From: JALTDM01 sp964421355
GTDB lineage: Bacteria > Bacteroidota > Bacteroidia > Bacteroidales > JALTDM01
Assembly: GCA_964421355.1 (NCBI GenBank)
Contig: CAYQWX010000004.1
Location: 1 to 64,000, forward strand
Direction of reading: 5' to 3'
DNA length: 64,000 nt
Positions 17,746 through 26,929 of the stretch are shown here, one piece after another. The position numbers and the translations under genes are program-made. Below the pieces are notes generated by a model. It saw only the letters and a list, made by a program, of their open reading frames with translations. It ran no database searches and was not told the origin of the DNA. Within the stretch, counting starts at the first letter, position 1, and the number at the start of each line of letters is the position of its first letter.

Positions 17746-19221
17746 ATGAATACACTCATTGTTCAAAACAAGATGGATTTACTTATTGTAATGGTTGTGT
17801 ATTTAGTGCTATTGGTGTTGTGGGGAGTATATCAGGGAAGGAAAGTAAAAACAGGTGAAGACTTTTCCATCGGTGGCAGAAGTTTACCAGGGTGGGCAGC
17901 TGCATTGTCTGAAAGAGCTACGGGAGAATCGTCATGGGCATTGTTAGGACTTCCCGGTGCTGCGTATGCTATGGGGCTAGTAGAAATATGGACTGCAATA
18001 GGATGTGTAGCAGGAATAATTACCACTTGGGCTTTACTTGCTTGGAGATTACGAAACGAAGCGGAAAAATACAAGGTTACCACTTTTACAGATTATATTG
18101 CAAAACGTAATAGTGATTTATCAACTTGGGTAAGGGTAGCAAGTAGCCTTACTATTGTATTCTTTTTCTTTTTTTATGTTGGGGCACAATTTTTGGGTGG
18201 AGGTAAGACCTTATATACAATGTTTGGAATTAAGCCCGAATGGGGAATGTTAATTACAGCACTGGTAATTATTCCATATACTATTTACGGAGGGTTTAGG
18301 AGTGTGGTCTATACCGATGTGATACAAGCAATAATTATGATTATCACATTAATTGTGGGGCCTATTGTGGGAATATATTACATTGCCACTCATAACTTGG
18401 TATTTGCTCATTCTATATCCGAGGCATTGCATCAGGCTGGTAATGGTTACACTTCCGTTTTCGGAGCTGGTGAAGGTTTTACTGCAGGAATAATAATTAT
18501 GAGTGGTTTTTCGTGGTTTTTTGGTTATCTTGGAGGACAACCGCAACTTACAACGCGGTTTATGGCAATAAAAGATATGAATCAAGCACGTAAAGCAAGG
18601 AATATTGGTATTGCATGGACACTAATTGCATACATTGGAGCTTTATCTCTTGGCTGGATAGGAATTGCCATTTTCGGTCCTCATGGATTATCTGACCAAG
18701 AATTTGTTATGCCTTCTGTTTTGCTAACAATTTTCCATCCTTATTTGGCGGCAATACTTATAACAGGGGCTATTGCAGCAATGATTTCTACTGCTGATTC
18801 GTTACTTATTTTATCATCTACCGAACTTTTTGAGAATATAGTAAAACCATTACAAGAACGCAATGGTAAAAATATAGATAGTAGAAACAGCTTAAAATAT
18901 TCACGTTTTATTACTGCAATAGTTGCTATTATTGCTCTTGTAGCTGCCTATTTCTCGCCTTCCAATTTGATTTTTACACTTGTAAGTTATGTATGGGCAG
19001 GCATAGGAGGGACTTTTTCTGTGGTAATATTGTTATCACTTTTTTGGAAACGCTTCAATGGGAAATCTGCTTTAGTAACTATTATTACAGGAATGTTGTT
19101 TACTATTATATGGATAAGTAGCGGAATGGAAGAAATTATAACAAGTAGAATTTTAACATTTTTTGTAGCATTATTTACAGCATATATATCAACCTTATTG
19201 TTTTATCCTAAAAAAAAATAA
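17746..19221 (+). CDS. putP: sodium:solute symporter, PutP (proline) type
   Basis: This is a sodium-coupled transporter of the SSS family in the inner membrane, most like sodium/proline symporters. At 491 residues it has about 13 hydrophobic helices. Family signatures include the N-terminal FSIGGRSLPGWAAALSERAT, SSWALLGLPGAAYAMG, FTDYIAKR, IPYTIYGGFRSVVYTDVIQA (sodium/substrate region) and the helix-8 motif AAMISTADSLLILSSTE. The substrate is probably proline, but related proteins carry other amino or organic acids. The ybeY gene starts 4 bases after its stop, so the two are co-transcribed although functionally unrelated. Confidence 0.88.
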   Translation: MNTLIVQNKMDLLIVMVVYLVLLVLWGVYQGRKVKTGEDFSIGGRSLPGWAAALSERATGESSWALLGLPGAAYAMGLVEIWTAIGCVAGIITTWALLAWRLRNEAEKYKVTTFTDYIAKRNSDLSTWVRVASSLTIVFFFFFYVGAQFLGGGKTLYTMFGIKPEWGMLITALVIIPYTIYGGFRSVVYTDVIQAIIMIITLIVGPIVGIYYIATHNLVFAHSISEALHQAGNGYTSVFGAGEGFTAGIIIMSGFSWFFGYLGGQPQLTTRFMAIKDMNQARKARNIGIAWTLIAYIGALSLGWIGIAIFGPHGLSDQEFVMPSVLLTIFHPYLAAILITGAIAAMISTADSLLILSSTELFENIVKPLQERNGKNIDSRNSLKYSRFITAIVAIIALVAAYFSPSNLIFTLVSYVWAGIGGTFSVVILLSLFWKRFNGKSALVTIITGMLFTIIWISSGMEEIITSRILTFFVALFTAYISTLLFYPKKK

Positions 19222-19225
19222 AATT

Positions 19226-19642
19226 ATGGAAATAAATTTTTTTAGAGAAGATGTGGCTTGCCCGGGTATAGACCAAGATAAATACAAAAATTGGATATTG
19301 AAGGTAATAGATACTCATGGTAAAAAATGTGGAGATATTACATTTATTTTTACTTCGGATGAGTATTTGTATAAAATGAATTCCAAATATTTAAATCATC
19401 ACTATTATACTGATGTTATTACTTTTGATTATTCCAAAAATGATATTTTATCGGGAGATATTTTCATAAGTATAGATAGAGTAAAAGAAAATGCCGATAG
19501 GTATGAAGTTACTTTTATTAATGAATTAAGTAGGGTAATAATACATGGAGTATTACATCTGGCAGGTTTTAAAGACAATACTTCAGAAGAAAAAGAAAAA
19601 ATGAGGGAAGAAGAAGATAAAGCGTTGAGACTGTTAGCATAA
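19226..19642 (+). CDS. ybeY: endoribonuclease YbeY (rRNA maturation)
   Basis: This is a metal-dependent single-strand endoribonuclease needed for 16S rRNA 3' end maturation and ribosome quality control. At 138 residues it is slightly short. The zinc motif reads HGVLHLAGFKD, so two His ligands are present but the third His of the canonical HGxLHLxGxDH is Asp. As I recall, an Asp here is common in Bacteroidota, so it need not mean loss of activity. The SDEYLYKMNSKYL and TDVITFDYS segments are also typical. It is cytosolic and lies 4 bases downstream of the PutP-like gene. Confidence 0.9.
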   Translation: MEINFFREDVACPGIDQDKYKNWILKVIDTHGKKCGDITFIFTSDEYLYKMNSKYLNHHYYTDVITFDYSKNDILSGDIFISIDRVKENADRYEVTFINELSRVIIHGVLHLAGFKDNTSEEKEKMREEEDKALRLLA

Positions 19643-19767
19643 AGACTAACTATGTTTGTCATTTATTATCATTGATTTATAAAAAATATTTTCCTTCATG
19701 TCCTTTTGTTAGATTTTAATTTTAAAAAAATAACTATATTGCGGGCAATTAATGATAAAATGTTTTT

Positions 19768-20493
19768 ATGAGAAAACTATCTTTTTTATTAATGATTCTA
19801 AGTTTGTTTACAGGAGTATTAAATACTTATGGACAAGAGAAAAATGAATCTCCTGTTTCTGTTAGTATGGATATTATGAGCCGATATGTGTGGAGAGGTA
19901 TTGATTTTGGAGCGTCTCCAAGCATTCAGCCCGGGATAGAATATTCCAAAGGTGGATTTGTATTAGGGGCATGGGGGGCTTATGCCATAAGTAAGGCTGG
20001 ATATGAAGAATCTGATTTATATATGGGATATACATTCTTAAAAGATATGTTTTCTGTAACTTTAACAGATTATTTTTTCCAATCCCCAACTTCCAAATAT
20101 TTTGATTATGATAAAAACAAAACAGCTCATGTTTTAGAAACTTCATTATCTTTTAACGGAACTGAAAAGTTGCCATTGTCTTTTATGATAGCCACCAATG
20201 TATATGGTGCAGATGCTAAAAAAAGTAACGGCGATATTCAATATTCCACCTACGCAGAATTATCATATAACTATAAAAATTTAACACTGTTTGCAGGAGC
20301 AAACTTAACACAACCAAACACAAAACTTGGAGAAACAGGTTATTATAACAATAAAGCAGGAATTATCAATTTAGGATTAACTGCAACAAAAAAGGTTAAT
20401 GTAACTTCTTCCTACTCATTACCTGTAAATGTTTCTATTATTACAAATCCGTTATCAGGTAAAATTTATTTTGTAGGAGGATTATCTTTTTAA
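19768..20493 (+). CDS. TorF-family putative outer-membrane porin
   Basis: This is a 241-residue outer-membrane beta-barrel. A signal peptide (about 1-22, ending TYGQE) precedes the family opening VSMDIMSRYVWRGIDFG. Alternating amphipathic strands with aromatic ends follow, such as FVLGAWGAYAIS, LYMGYTFL and TAYAELSYNY-like repeats. It terminates in an aromatic residue (VGGLSF), as barrel substrates of the BAM machinery do. It starts 125 bases after ybeY and is followed 28 bases later by the ammonium channel gene, so the two are probably one transcript. That suggests a role in passage of a small nitrogen-containing solute across the outer membrane; this is inference only. Confidence 0.78.
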   Translation: MRKLSFLLMILSLFTGVLNTYGQEKNESPVSVSMDIMSRYVWRGIDFGASPSIQPGIEYSKGGFVLGAWGAYAISKAGYEESDLYMGYTFLKDMFSVTLTDYFFQSPTSKYFDYDKNKTAHVLETSLSFNGTEKLPLSFMIATNVYGADAKKSNGDIQYSTYAELSYNYKNLTLFAGANLTQPNTKLGETGYYNNKAGIINLGLTATKKVNVTSSYSLPVNVSIITNPLSGKIYFVGGLSF

Positions 20494-20521
20494 TTAAGGA
20501 ACCAATAAAAATAAAATAGTT

Positions 20522-21739
20522 ATGTTTGACACAGGAGTAACCGCGTTTATGATTCTAAGCACAAGCTTAGTAATGTTAATGACGCCTGGTTTGGCTTTCT
20601 TTTATGGAGGGTTAGCCAGTAAACGAAACATTCTTGGAATAATGATACAATCATTTGTATCATTAGGAATTACTACAGTTCTATGGGTTGCCGTAGGATA
20701 CTCATTAAGTTTTAGTGGAGGAGAAGGAGGTATTATAGGCAATTTAGATTGGGCTTTCTTGAAAGGAATACCTTTTGACCAAGCTTATCAGCCTGTTGGA
20801 GGACTTTATCCCACTTACATTTTTATTGCTTATCAGATGATGTTTGCAATTATTACACCTGCACTCATCACCGGAGCATTTGTAAATAGGGTAACTTTTA
20901 AATCATACTTGGTATTTTTAGTACTTTGGCAATTATTTGTTTATTACCCATTCGTACACATGGTATGGGGAGGAGGACTACTTGCTAAATGGGGAGTTCT
21001 TGACTTTGCCGGAGGTATTGTAGTGCATGCTATTGCAGGATTTGCCGCATTAGCTTCAGTATTTTATGTAGGGAAGCGACAAGATACCCAATCACCTCCA
21101 AACAGTATTCCATTGGTAGCTATAGGAACAGGTTTGTTGTGGTTTGGATGGTATGGTTTTAATGCAGGTAGTGAATTAAAAGTGGATGCTATTACAACTC
21201 TAGCATTTCTTAATACTGATGTTGCCGCATCTTTTGCTGCCGTTACCTGGTTAATAGTTGAATGGATAAAAGAAGGTAAACCTAAATATGTCGGTCTTTT
21301 AACAGGAGCAGTAGCAGGACTTGCAACTATTACACCCGCTGCAGGTTTTGTGCCATTGTGGGCTGCTATGATTATCGGGATATTAGCATCTTTAGGAACT
21401 TTCTATGCTGTACAACTTAAAAACAAATTAGGATGGGATGATGCCCTTGATGTATGGGGAGTACACGGAATGGGAGGTGTAATAGGAACCATTCTGTTAG
21501 GAGTATTTGCTTCTGCAAGCATAAACGGTCAAGCAGGATTGATAGAAGGTGATACATCTTTCTTCCTCAAGGAAACTATTGCCGTAATCGGTGCTGCCAT
21601 TTATGCTTTTATATTTACATACATAATGTTAGCAGTTATTAATAAATTTGTCAGAGTAAAAGTGTCAGAAGAAGAAGAAAGAGAAGGATTGGATATTGCA
21701 ATTCATGGAGAAAAAGCTTACGACGAAGGAGCATTATAA
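20522..21739 (+). CDS. amtB: ammonium transporter (Amt/AmtB)
   Basis: This is an inner-membrane ammonium channel that supplies nitrogen for assimilation. At 405 residues it has about 11 hydrophobic helices. The twin pore histidines are in DFAGGIVVHAIAG and DVWGVHGMGGVIG. The N-terminal TPGLAFFYGGLASKRN and the aromatic phenylalanine-gate region are also typical. It lies behind the TorF-like porin with a 28-base gap. No glnK/PII gene follows; instead there is an intrinsic terminator about 25 bases after the stop. The C-terminal tail (VKVSEEEEREGLDIAIHGE) is the usual PII-responsive cytosolic tail, so a PII protein encoded elsewhere is expected. Confidence 0.95.
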   Translation: MFDTGVTAFMILSTSLVMLMTPGLAFFYGGLASKRNILGIMIQSFVSLGITTVLWVAVGYSLSFSGGEGGIIGNLDWAFLKGIPFDQAYQPVGGLYPTYIFIAYQMMFAIITPALITGAFVNRVTFKSYLVFLVLWQLFVYYPFVHMVWGGGLLAKWGVLDFAGGIVVHAIAGFAALASVFYVGKRQDTQSPPNSIPLVAIGTGLLWFGWYGFNAGSELKVDAITTLAFLNTDVAASFAAVTWLIVEWIKEGKPKYVGLLTGAVAGLATITPAAGFVPLWAAMIIGILASLGTFYAVQLKNKLGWDDALDVWGVHGMGGVIGTILLGVFASASINGQAGLIEGDTSFFLKETIAVIGAAIYAFIFTYIMLAVINKFVRVKVSEEEEREGLDIAIHGEKAYDEGAL

Positions 21740-21762
21740 TATTCTTTATAACAAATAATAAA

Positions 21763-21797
21763 AAGAGGGTGCCCATTTAGTGGGTATCCTCTTTTTT
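21763..21797 (+). terminator. intrinsic terminator after amtB
   Basis: AAGAGGGTGCCCA (21763-21775) pairs with TGGGTATCCTCTT (21781-21793), with two G-U pairs, around a 5-base loop. A run of T follows. It closes the porin-amtB transcript. Confidence 0.85.
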
Positions 21798-21855
21798 ATT
21801 TTATTGTAAATCATAGTAAAGATAAGCTATACACTCTCGTTTTACAAAAAACTTT

Positions 21856-21863
21856 TATATTTG
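21856..21863 (+). promoter_or_regulatory. -7 box (TATATTTG) for the YwqK-like/DUF5686 run
   Basis: TATATTTG ends 19 bases before the ATG at 21883, just after the amtB terminator, so a new transcript very probably starts here. Confidence 0.55.
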
Positions 21864-21882
21864 CAAAAAAGAATTTATTCAA

Positions 21883-22308
21883 ATGAAAACGATATTTTTG
21901 TTCCCATTATTTTTATTATTGGCAACAACTTCTTTTTATGCACAAAATAACAAAGTACAAACAATTGATTATGACAAATTGGAGGTAGATTGGAAAACCC
22001 TTTTGCTTGACGGCAAGCCTTATACAGGTAATGTTCAGAAACTATATGATAACGGTCAAGTGGCAATAGAAGGTAGAGTTGTTAATGGATTAAGAGAGGG
22101 GGAATGGAAATGGTACTATTCTAATAAAAAACTCAAACGCACATCTATATACAAAAAAGGAAAGAAAAACGGTAAAACGGTATATTATTATCCAAACGGT
22201 AAAAAACGTGCAGAAATGTACTTCTATGATGATAGAAATATTCGCCAAATATCTTGGGACAAAAAAGGAAATAGAAAGCCTAATCCACAATTCAAGAAAT
22301 TTCACTAA
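21883..22308 (+). CDS. secreted MORN-like repeat protein (YwqK family)
   Basis: This is a 141-residue exported protein. A signal peptide (1-20, ending SFYAQ) is followed by about four MORN-like repeats of about 22 residues: DGKPYTGNVQKLYDNGQ, NGLREGEWKWYYSNKK, KGKKNGKTVYYYPNGKK and a degenerate last copy. Proteins of this type are often labelled toxin-antitoxin YwqK antitoxin, but nothing here supports a toxin-antitoxin role. The repeats form a beta-sheet surface of unknown function. It is the first gene of a same-strand run whose next member, DUF5686, starts 20 bases after it. Confidence 0.75.
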   Translation: MKTIFLFPLFLLLATTSFYAQNNKVQTIDYDKLEVDWKTLLLDGKPYTGNVQKLYDNGQVAIEGRVVNGLREGEWKWYYSNKKLKRTSIYKKGKKNGKTVYYYPNGKKRAEMYFYDDRNIRQISWDKKGNRKPNPQFKKFH

Positions 22309-22328
22309 TCTGTAAGCGTAATTCATTC

Positions 22329-24842
22329 ATGCACAAGAAGATATACGTTTTTGTTTCGCTTCTTTATTTTGTATTATTCTCACTCAATGCGCAGCATCTA
22401 ACTAAAATATACGGCAAAGTAACAGATGCAAAAACAGGTGAACCAATACCTTTTGCCAATATAGTATTGAAAAATACTAATGTAGGAACAATATCCAATA
22501 TTGACGGGAAATATAGTTTGGAAACAAAACAAAAATCCGATAGTATAATTTGTGAAGTGGTAGGCTATAATAGGGTAGCAAAAAAAATAATGAATGGGAA
22601 ATATCAAACTATAAACTTTGCTTTGGAACCTTCCGTAATAGCACTTCAGGCAGTAGTGGTAAAAACAAAACGAAGAAAAAAAACCGTAGCCTCAATGCTT
22701 GTAGATAGTATGCGTGCCCACCGCGAACAAAACGACAAAAAATATTTATCTTCATATCAATATAATGTATATAATAAAGTAGAATTTGATATAAATAATA
22801 TAACCGATAAATTTAGAAAAAAGAAGGTATTAAAACCTTTTCAGTTTATATTTAACTATACAGATACTTCTACAGTTAACGGTTCCGTATATCTTCCCGT
22901 AATGATTATTGAAACCTATTCCAAATTTTATTACCAAAAATCACCTAAAATTAAAAAAGAAAAAATAATAGCATCAAAGATAGCAGGTGTTTCCAACGAA
23001 AGTATAAATCAATTTCTTGGCAACATGTACACAGATATAAATGTATGGGACAGTTATGTGAAACTTTTTGATAAAGGATTTGTAAGTCCTATATCATTTA
23101 TGGGAAAAGTTTATTACAAATATTTTATAATAGATAGTTTAAAACGAAATGATACAACATATTATCATATAGGATTTACTCCAAAACTTAAAGAGGATTA
23201 TGTATTTAATGGTGATTTTTGGATACAAAATAAAACTTTTGCACTTACAGAAATTAATTTACAAGTAGGTTCACAAGTAAATCTAAATTTTGTAAATAAT
23301 CTTAAAATAAATCAAAAATTCACCCGTGTCCAAAATCACATGATGTTAAAAAAGGAATATTTGGTGGTTGACTTCAATATTGTAGAAGACCCTAAAAATG
23401 CAATGGGTTTTTTTGGTAAAAAAACAACAATATATACAAACATAAAAATCAACACCTCTCCTCCTGATTTTGTATATAAAAAATCTAATGATGTATATGT
23501 AGAAAAAAATGCAACACAAAGAGATTCTGCATATTGGGCAAAAATACGTCCTGAAAAATTATCAAAAAAAGAAGCAGGTATATACCACATGATAGATTCC
23601 ATAAAAAGCATGCCTATTTTTAGAACATACTATGATATAATAAACACTATTGTTAGTGGACATTATACTACAAAGTGGTTTGAATGGGGACCATATTCTA
23701 AGGTTACAAGTTACAATCCCATAGAGGGAGTAAGAATAATGATAGGGGGTAGAACTAACGAGCAATTTTCAAAACATTTTAGAATAACTCCGTATTTAGC
23801 TTATGGATTTTATGACAAAAAAGTAAAAGGAGGTATTTCTTTTACTTACTACATAAACAAAATGCCTTGGAGAGAATTAGATTTTTCTTATCAAAATGAC
23901 ATGAAGCAACTTGGAGAAGGACGTTTTGGCACAATATTAGGCAACAATATATTGAAATCGGTGCTTACCCGAAGACCTATTGATAAATTATCCCTTGTAG
24001 AAACTTATGAAGCGGCATATACCTATGAATTTTCTCCCGGCATATCTACCACCTTTATTCTAAATAATCAAAAACTTTATCCTGTGCCAGGTATCTCTTT
24101 TGATTTAAACTATGGTAACGAAACCAAACATTATTCTTTTTTGCAAACAACAGACTTCACTATACATTTGCATACTGCATACAAAGAAAAATTTGTTTTT
24201 GGCAAATTCAAAAGAATAAGTCTTGGGTCAAAGTACCCTTCATTTGATTTTTATTTAACAAAAGGAGTTAAAAACTTTTTGAAAAGTAATTTCTCTTATT
24301 CCAAATTTCTTATAAAAGGTAAATACAAAGTGAAACTCTATCCTTTTGGACATGGTAGAATATTTTCAGAATATGGTAAAATAATGGGTAAACTGCCATT
24401 CCCTTTACTTAAAATACACGAAGGAAACGAAACTTATTACTTGGACAAAAGTGCTTTTAATATGATGAACTATTATGAGTTTATTAGCGATGAATATCTT
24501 AGTATTTCATATTTTCATTATTTCGACGGATTGTTTTTGAACAAAATACCTTTACTTAAAAAACTAAAATGGCGAACCACTGCTTATGGAAAATTTTTGT
24601 ATGGCAAACTTTCTCCAAGAGATATAAATTTGTTGCCTTTGCCATCTTATTCTCATTACTTAAAATTATCAAATAAGGATTTATCTATTGTTCCTGATAA
24701 AAATTATTATTCGGAAGTAGGTCTGGGTATAGAAAATATATTTAAATTTATAAGTGTAAATTTTGTATGGAGATTAACACAACTTAATAACCCTAATATT
24801 AGTAAATTTGGCATAAGATTTTATTTAGACCTTAAATTTTAA
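22329..24842 (+). CDS. DUF5686 outer-membrane protein with carboxypeptidase-regulatory-like domain
   Basis: This is an 837-residue outer-membrane protein of a family typical of Bacteroidota. A signal peptide (1-20, ending SLNAQ) precedes a CarboxypepD_reg-like beta-sandwich (about 22-105) with KIYGKVTDAKTGEPIPFANI. The long DUF5686 region follows (about 115-837), with transmembrane-barrel-like strands in its second half (GVRIMIGGRTNEQFSKHFRI, GGISFTYYIN) and an aromatic C-terminus (FGIRFYLDLKF). The N-terminal domain resembles those on SusC/TonB-dependent receptors, but there is no plug domain or TonB box. Function is unknown. It is followed after 7 bases by a lipoprotein gene. Confidence 0.85.
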   Translation: MHKKIYVFVSLLYFVLFSLNAQHLTKIYGKVTDAKTGEPIPFANIVLKNTNVGTISNIDGKYSLETKQKSDSIICEVVGYNRVAKKIMNGKYQTINFALEPSVIALQAVVVKTKRRKKTVASMLVDSMRAHREQNDKKYLSSYQYNVYNKVEFDINNITDKFRKKKVLKPFQFIFNYTDTSTVNGSVYLPVMIIETYSKFYYQKSPKIKKEKIIASKIAGVSNESINQFLGNMYTDINVWDSYVKLFDKGFVSPISFMGKVYYKYFIIDSLKRNDTTYYHIGFTPKLKEDYVFNGDFWIQNKTFALTEINLQVGSQVNLNFVNNLKINQKFTRVQNHMMLKKEYLVVDFNIVEDPKNAMGFFGKKTTIYTNIKINTSPPDFVYKKSNDVYVEKNATQRDSAYWAKIRPEKLSKKEAGIYHMIDSIKSMPIFRTYYDIINTIVSGHYTTKWFEWGPYSKVTSYNPIEGVRIMIGGRTNEQFSKHFRITPYLAYGFYDKKVKGGISFTYYINKMPWRELDFSYQNDMKQLGEGRFGTILGNNILKSVLTRRPIDKLSLVETYEAAYTYEFSPGISTTFILNNQKLYPVPGISFDLNYGNETKHYSFLQTTDFTIHLHTAYKEKFVFGKFKRISLGSKYPSFDFYLTKGVKNFLKSNFSYSKFLIKGKYKVKLYPFGHGRIFSEYGKIMGKLPFPLLKIHEGNETYYLDKSAFNMMNYYEFISDEYLSISYFHYFDGLFLNKIPLLKKLKWRTTAYGKFLYGKLSPRDINLLPLPSYSHYLKLSNKDLSIVPDKNYYSEVGLGIENIFKFISVNFVWRLTQLNNPNISKFGIRFYLDLKF

Positions 24843-24849
24843 AAACATT

Positions 24850-25368
24850 ATGAAACAATCATTAAAAATTTTATTCGCAATCTTAATAATCACTTCGATA
24901 ACAAACGGATGTAGCAACAATAAAGATAATGAAACTCTTTTTACCACAGTATTTAAAACTATCAAAGGAGATGTAAGAGGAATCAATCTAAATTCTACAA
25001 TAAATGAAGTAAAAGAAAAAGAAGGGTTAAAGCCCGATTCTATATCAGACAATTACTTACATTACACAATAAAAAAGAATGATAAAAATACAATAATAGA
25101 CATTGCATATAATTTTGATAAAAACGGTTTGTATTCTGCTGATATAGTTATAAAAACGGATTCTTTGTCAGCCATAGATACCTTGCAAACAAAAACTATA
25201 AAATTGTTTACAAAAAAATACGGTGCACCAATAAAATTAGCACCACAAATATATTTATGGAACTACACTTCTCCTTCAGGAGCATCCGCATCAGCACAAT
25301 TGATAAACAATTCCAACATAGAAAACAAAGGAGCTTTGGAAATAATAGTTCAAACAGAAGTAGAATAA
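24850..25368 (+). CDS. hypothetical lipoprotein
   Basis: This is a 172-residue predicted lipoprotein of unknown function. The N-terminus MKQSLKILFAILIITSITNGC carries a lipobox-like end with Cys at about residue 21. The mature part is acidic to neutral with alternating beta strands (IDIAYNFDKNGLYSADIVI). A YGAPIKLAPQIYLWNY segment recalls small periplasmic beta-sandwich domains, but I cannot name a family. It sits between DUF5686 (7 bases upstream) and the response regulator (9 bases downstream), so it is probably co-expressed with both. Confidence 0.7.
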   Translation: MKQSLKILFAILIITSITNGCSNNKDNETLFTTVFKTIKGDVRGINLNSTINEVKEKEGLKPDSISDNYLHYTIKKNDKNTIIDIAYNFDKNGLYSADIVIKTDSLSAIDTLQTKTIKLFTKKYGAPIKLAPQIYLWNYTSPSGASASAQLINNSNIENKGALEIIVQTEVE

Positions 25369-25377
25369 CATTATTAT

Positions 25378-26040
25378 ATGGCAACAACAATACTAATAGT
25401 AGATGACGAAGAAGATATTCGTACTTTTTTAGATTTTAATCTAAAACATGCAGGATACAATACAATAAATGCTGCTGATGGCAAAGAAGCTATCGAAAAA
25501 ATAAAAAAACACAAACCTGATTTAGTACTATTAGATATAATGCTACCTGAAATAGATGGACTGGAACTTTGCAAACTAATAAAAAACACCTCAGGATTAT
25601 CTGAAACAATAATTATTGCACTTACAGCACTTACCCAAGATGAAGTACAAATAAACGCTTTGGAATATGGATGTGATGATTTTGTGAACAAACCGATAAA
25701 ACTCAAAGTATTACTTGCACGCATACAAAACAAACTCAAAAAAAAGACAAATGAAGTCACCACGTCTTTATTTACATTAGATTTGGATAACCTGATAATA
25801 AAATTCCCGAACGGAAAAACTATACAATTACCAAAAAAAGAATTTGAGTTGCTGTTATTATTGCTTAAAAACAAAAACAAAGTAATAAAAAGAGAAGATA
25901 TATTTCAAAAAATATGGGGCAAAGAAGAAATAATAGTTTCCGACAGGACTATAGATGTATATGTCCGCAAATTAAGACAAAAAATAGGAGAAAGCCATAT
26001 CAAAACCGTAAAAGGCGTAGGTTATAAATTTGAAGAATAA
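25378..26040 (+). CDS. OmpR/PhoB-family response regulator (orphan)
   Basis: This is a two-component DNA-binding response regulator of 220 residues. The receiver domain (1-120) has the acidic pair VDDEED (about 8-13), the phosphoacceptor Asp53 in LLDIMLPEIDG, the Thr in ALTAL and the conserved Lys in FVNKPIKL. The winged-helix effector (about 128-220) has PKKEFELLLLLLKNKNKVIKR (in two parts), the recognition helix SDRTIDVYVRKLRQKIG and ending TVKGVGYKFEE. No histidine kinase gene is adjacent: the upstream neighbour is a lipoprotein and the next gene, overlapping by one base (TAATG), is a CPBP protease. All signalling residues are intact, so it should respond to a kinase encoded elsewhere. Confidence 0.93.
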   Translation: MATTILIVDDEEDIRTFLDFNLKHAGYNTINAADGKEAIEKIKKHKPDLVLLDIMLPEIDGLELCKLIKNTSGLSETIIIALTALTQDEVQINALEYGCDDFVNKPIKLKVLLARIQNKLKKKTNEVTTSLFTLDLDNLIIKFPNGKTIQLPKKEFELLLLLLKNKNKVIKREDIFQKIWGKEEIIVSDRTIDVYVRKLRQKIGESHIKTVKGVGYKFEE

Positions 26041-26927
26041 TGATTTTTCCACAACCCAAAACCATAGGAGGACATTTTACAAGATTATTTTTTTTAATAA
26101 CTATCTCCTTTATTTTTGCACAAGGTTTTGCCATCTTATTTTCATATATATACCTTAGTAATCCTACTGCATTACAAAATATGTTATTGTTAGCCAAACA
26201 ACATCCTAACTTTGTAAAGACATTACAACTAATAAACTCAATAATGATATTCGGAGTACCTGCCGTATTATTCCCGTATTTGATAAACAAAACTCCATCA
26301 GACTATCTCAAAATAAGAAACAATTTACCACTATCATCTATAATAATAGCTTTTTCTGTAATTATTGTATCCATACCTTTCGTTAATTATCTTGCAACAT
26401 TCAATTCTCAGTTACCATTGCCACAATCATTAAAAATATCGGAAGCATCTACTGAACAACTAATCAAAACATTACTTAAAACAAATAATTTTGGAACATA
26501 TTTATTCAACATACTGGTAATAGCTCTCGTACCAGCAATAGTAGAAGAATTTATGTTTAGAGGTGTCCTCCAACAACTCTTTTTCAAATGGCTAAAAAAC
26601 ATTCATATTGCAATATTTTTTGCTGCATTTGTTTTTAGTTTTATTCATTTTCAATTTATGACTTTTTTACCTCGTTTATTTTTAGGACTTATTTTAGGAT
26701 ATTTATTTTATTGGAGCAAAAATATACTGACTTCTATCACTGCACATTTTTTTAATAATGCAATAGGAGTATCAGTAGTTTATTTTATGTCAAGTCAAGC
26801 AGCAGATAAAGTAAATAAAATAGGTGCGGAAGTTGATACTATTTCCATTTTGATTAATATCTTTATTGTTATACTGGTGCTAATAGCAAGTAAAAAATAC
26901 TTTGAATCAAAAAAATATAAATATTAA
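26040..26927 (+). CDS. CPBP-family intramembrane metalloprotease (Abi/Rce1-like)
   Basis: This is a 295-residue inner-membrane protein with about seven to eight hydrophobic helices. The CPBP motifs are complete: EEFMFRGVLQQ (the EExxxR motif), FVFSFIHFQFMTFLPR (second motif His) and ITAHFFNNAIG (third motif His and Asn). Family members include the CAAX prenyl protease Rce1 and bacteriocin-immunity or regulatory proteases; no prenylation pathway is implied here. The start codon shares one base with the stop of the response regulator, so the two are translationally coupled. The yifB gene starts 2 bases after its stop. Its substrate is unknown. Confidence 0.88.
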   Translation: MIFPQPKTIGGHFTRLFFLITISFIFAQGFAILFSYIYLSNPTALQNMLLLAKQHPNFVKTLQLINSIMIFGVPAVLFPYLINKTPSDYLKIRNNLPLSSIIIAFSVIIVSIPFVNYLATFNSQLPLPQSLKISEASTEQLIKTLLKTNNFGTYLFNILVIALVPAIVEEFMFRGVLQQLFFKWLKNIHIAIFFAAFVFSFIHFQFMTFLPRLFLGLILGYLFYWSKNILTSITAHFFNNAIGVSVVYFMSSQAADKVNKIGAEVDTISILINIFIVILVLIASKKYFESKKYKY

Positions 26928-26929
26928 AA

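Noticed and set aside
21883..22308. Toxin-antitoxin locus suggested by the YwqK-family label
   Set aside because: No partner toxin, and the protein has a signal peptide with MORN-like repeats; the label is historical.
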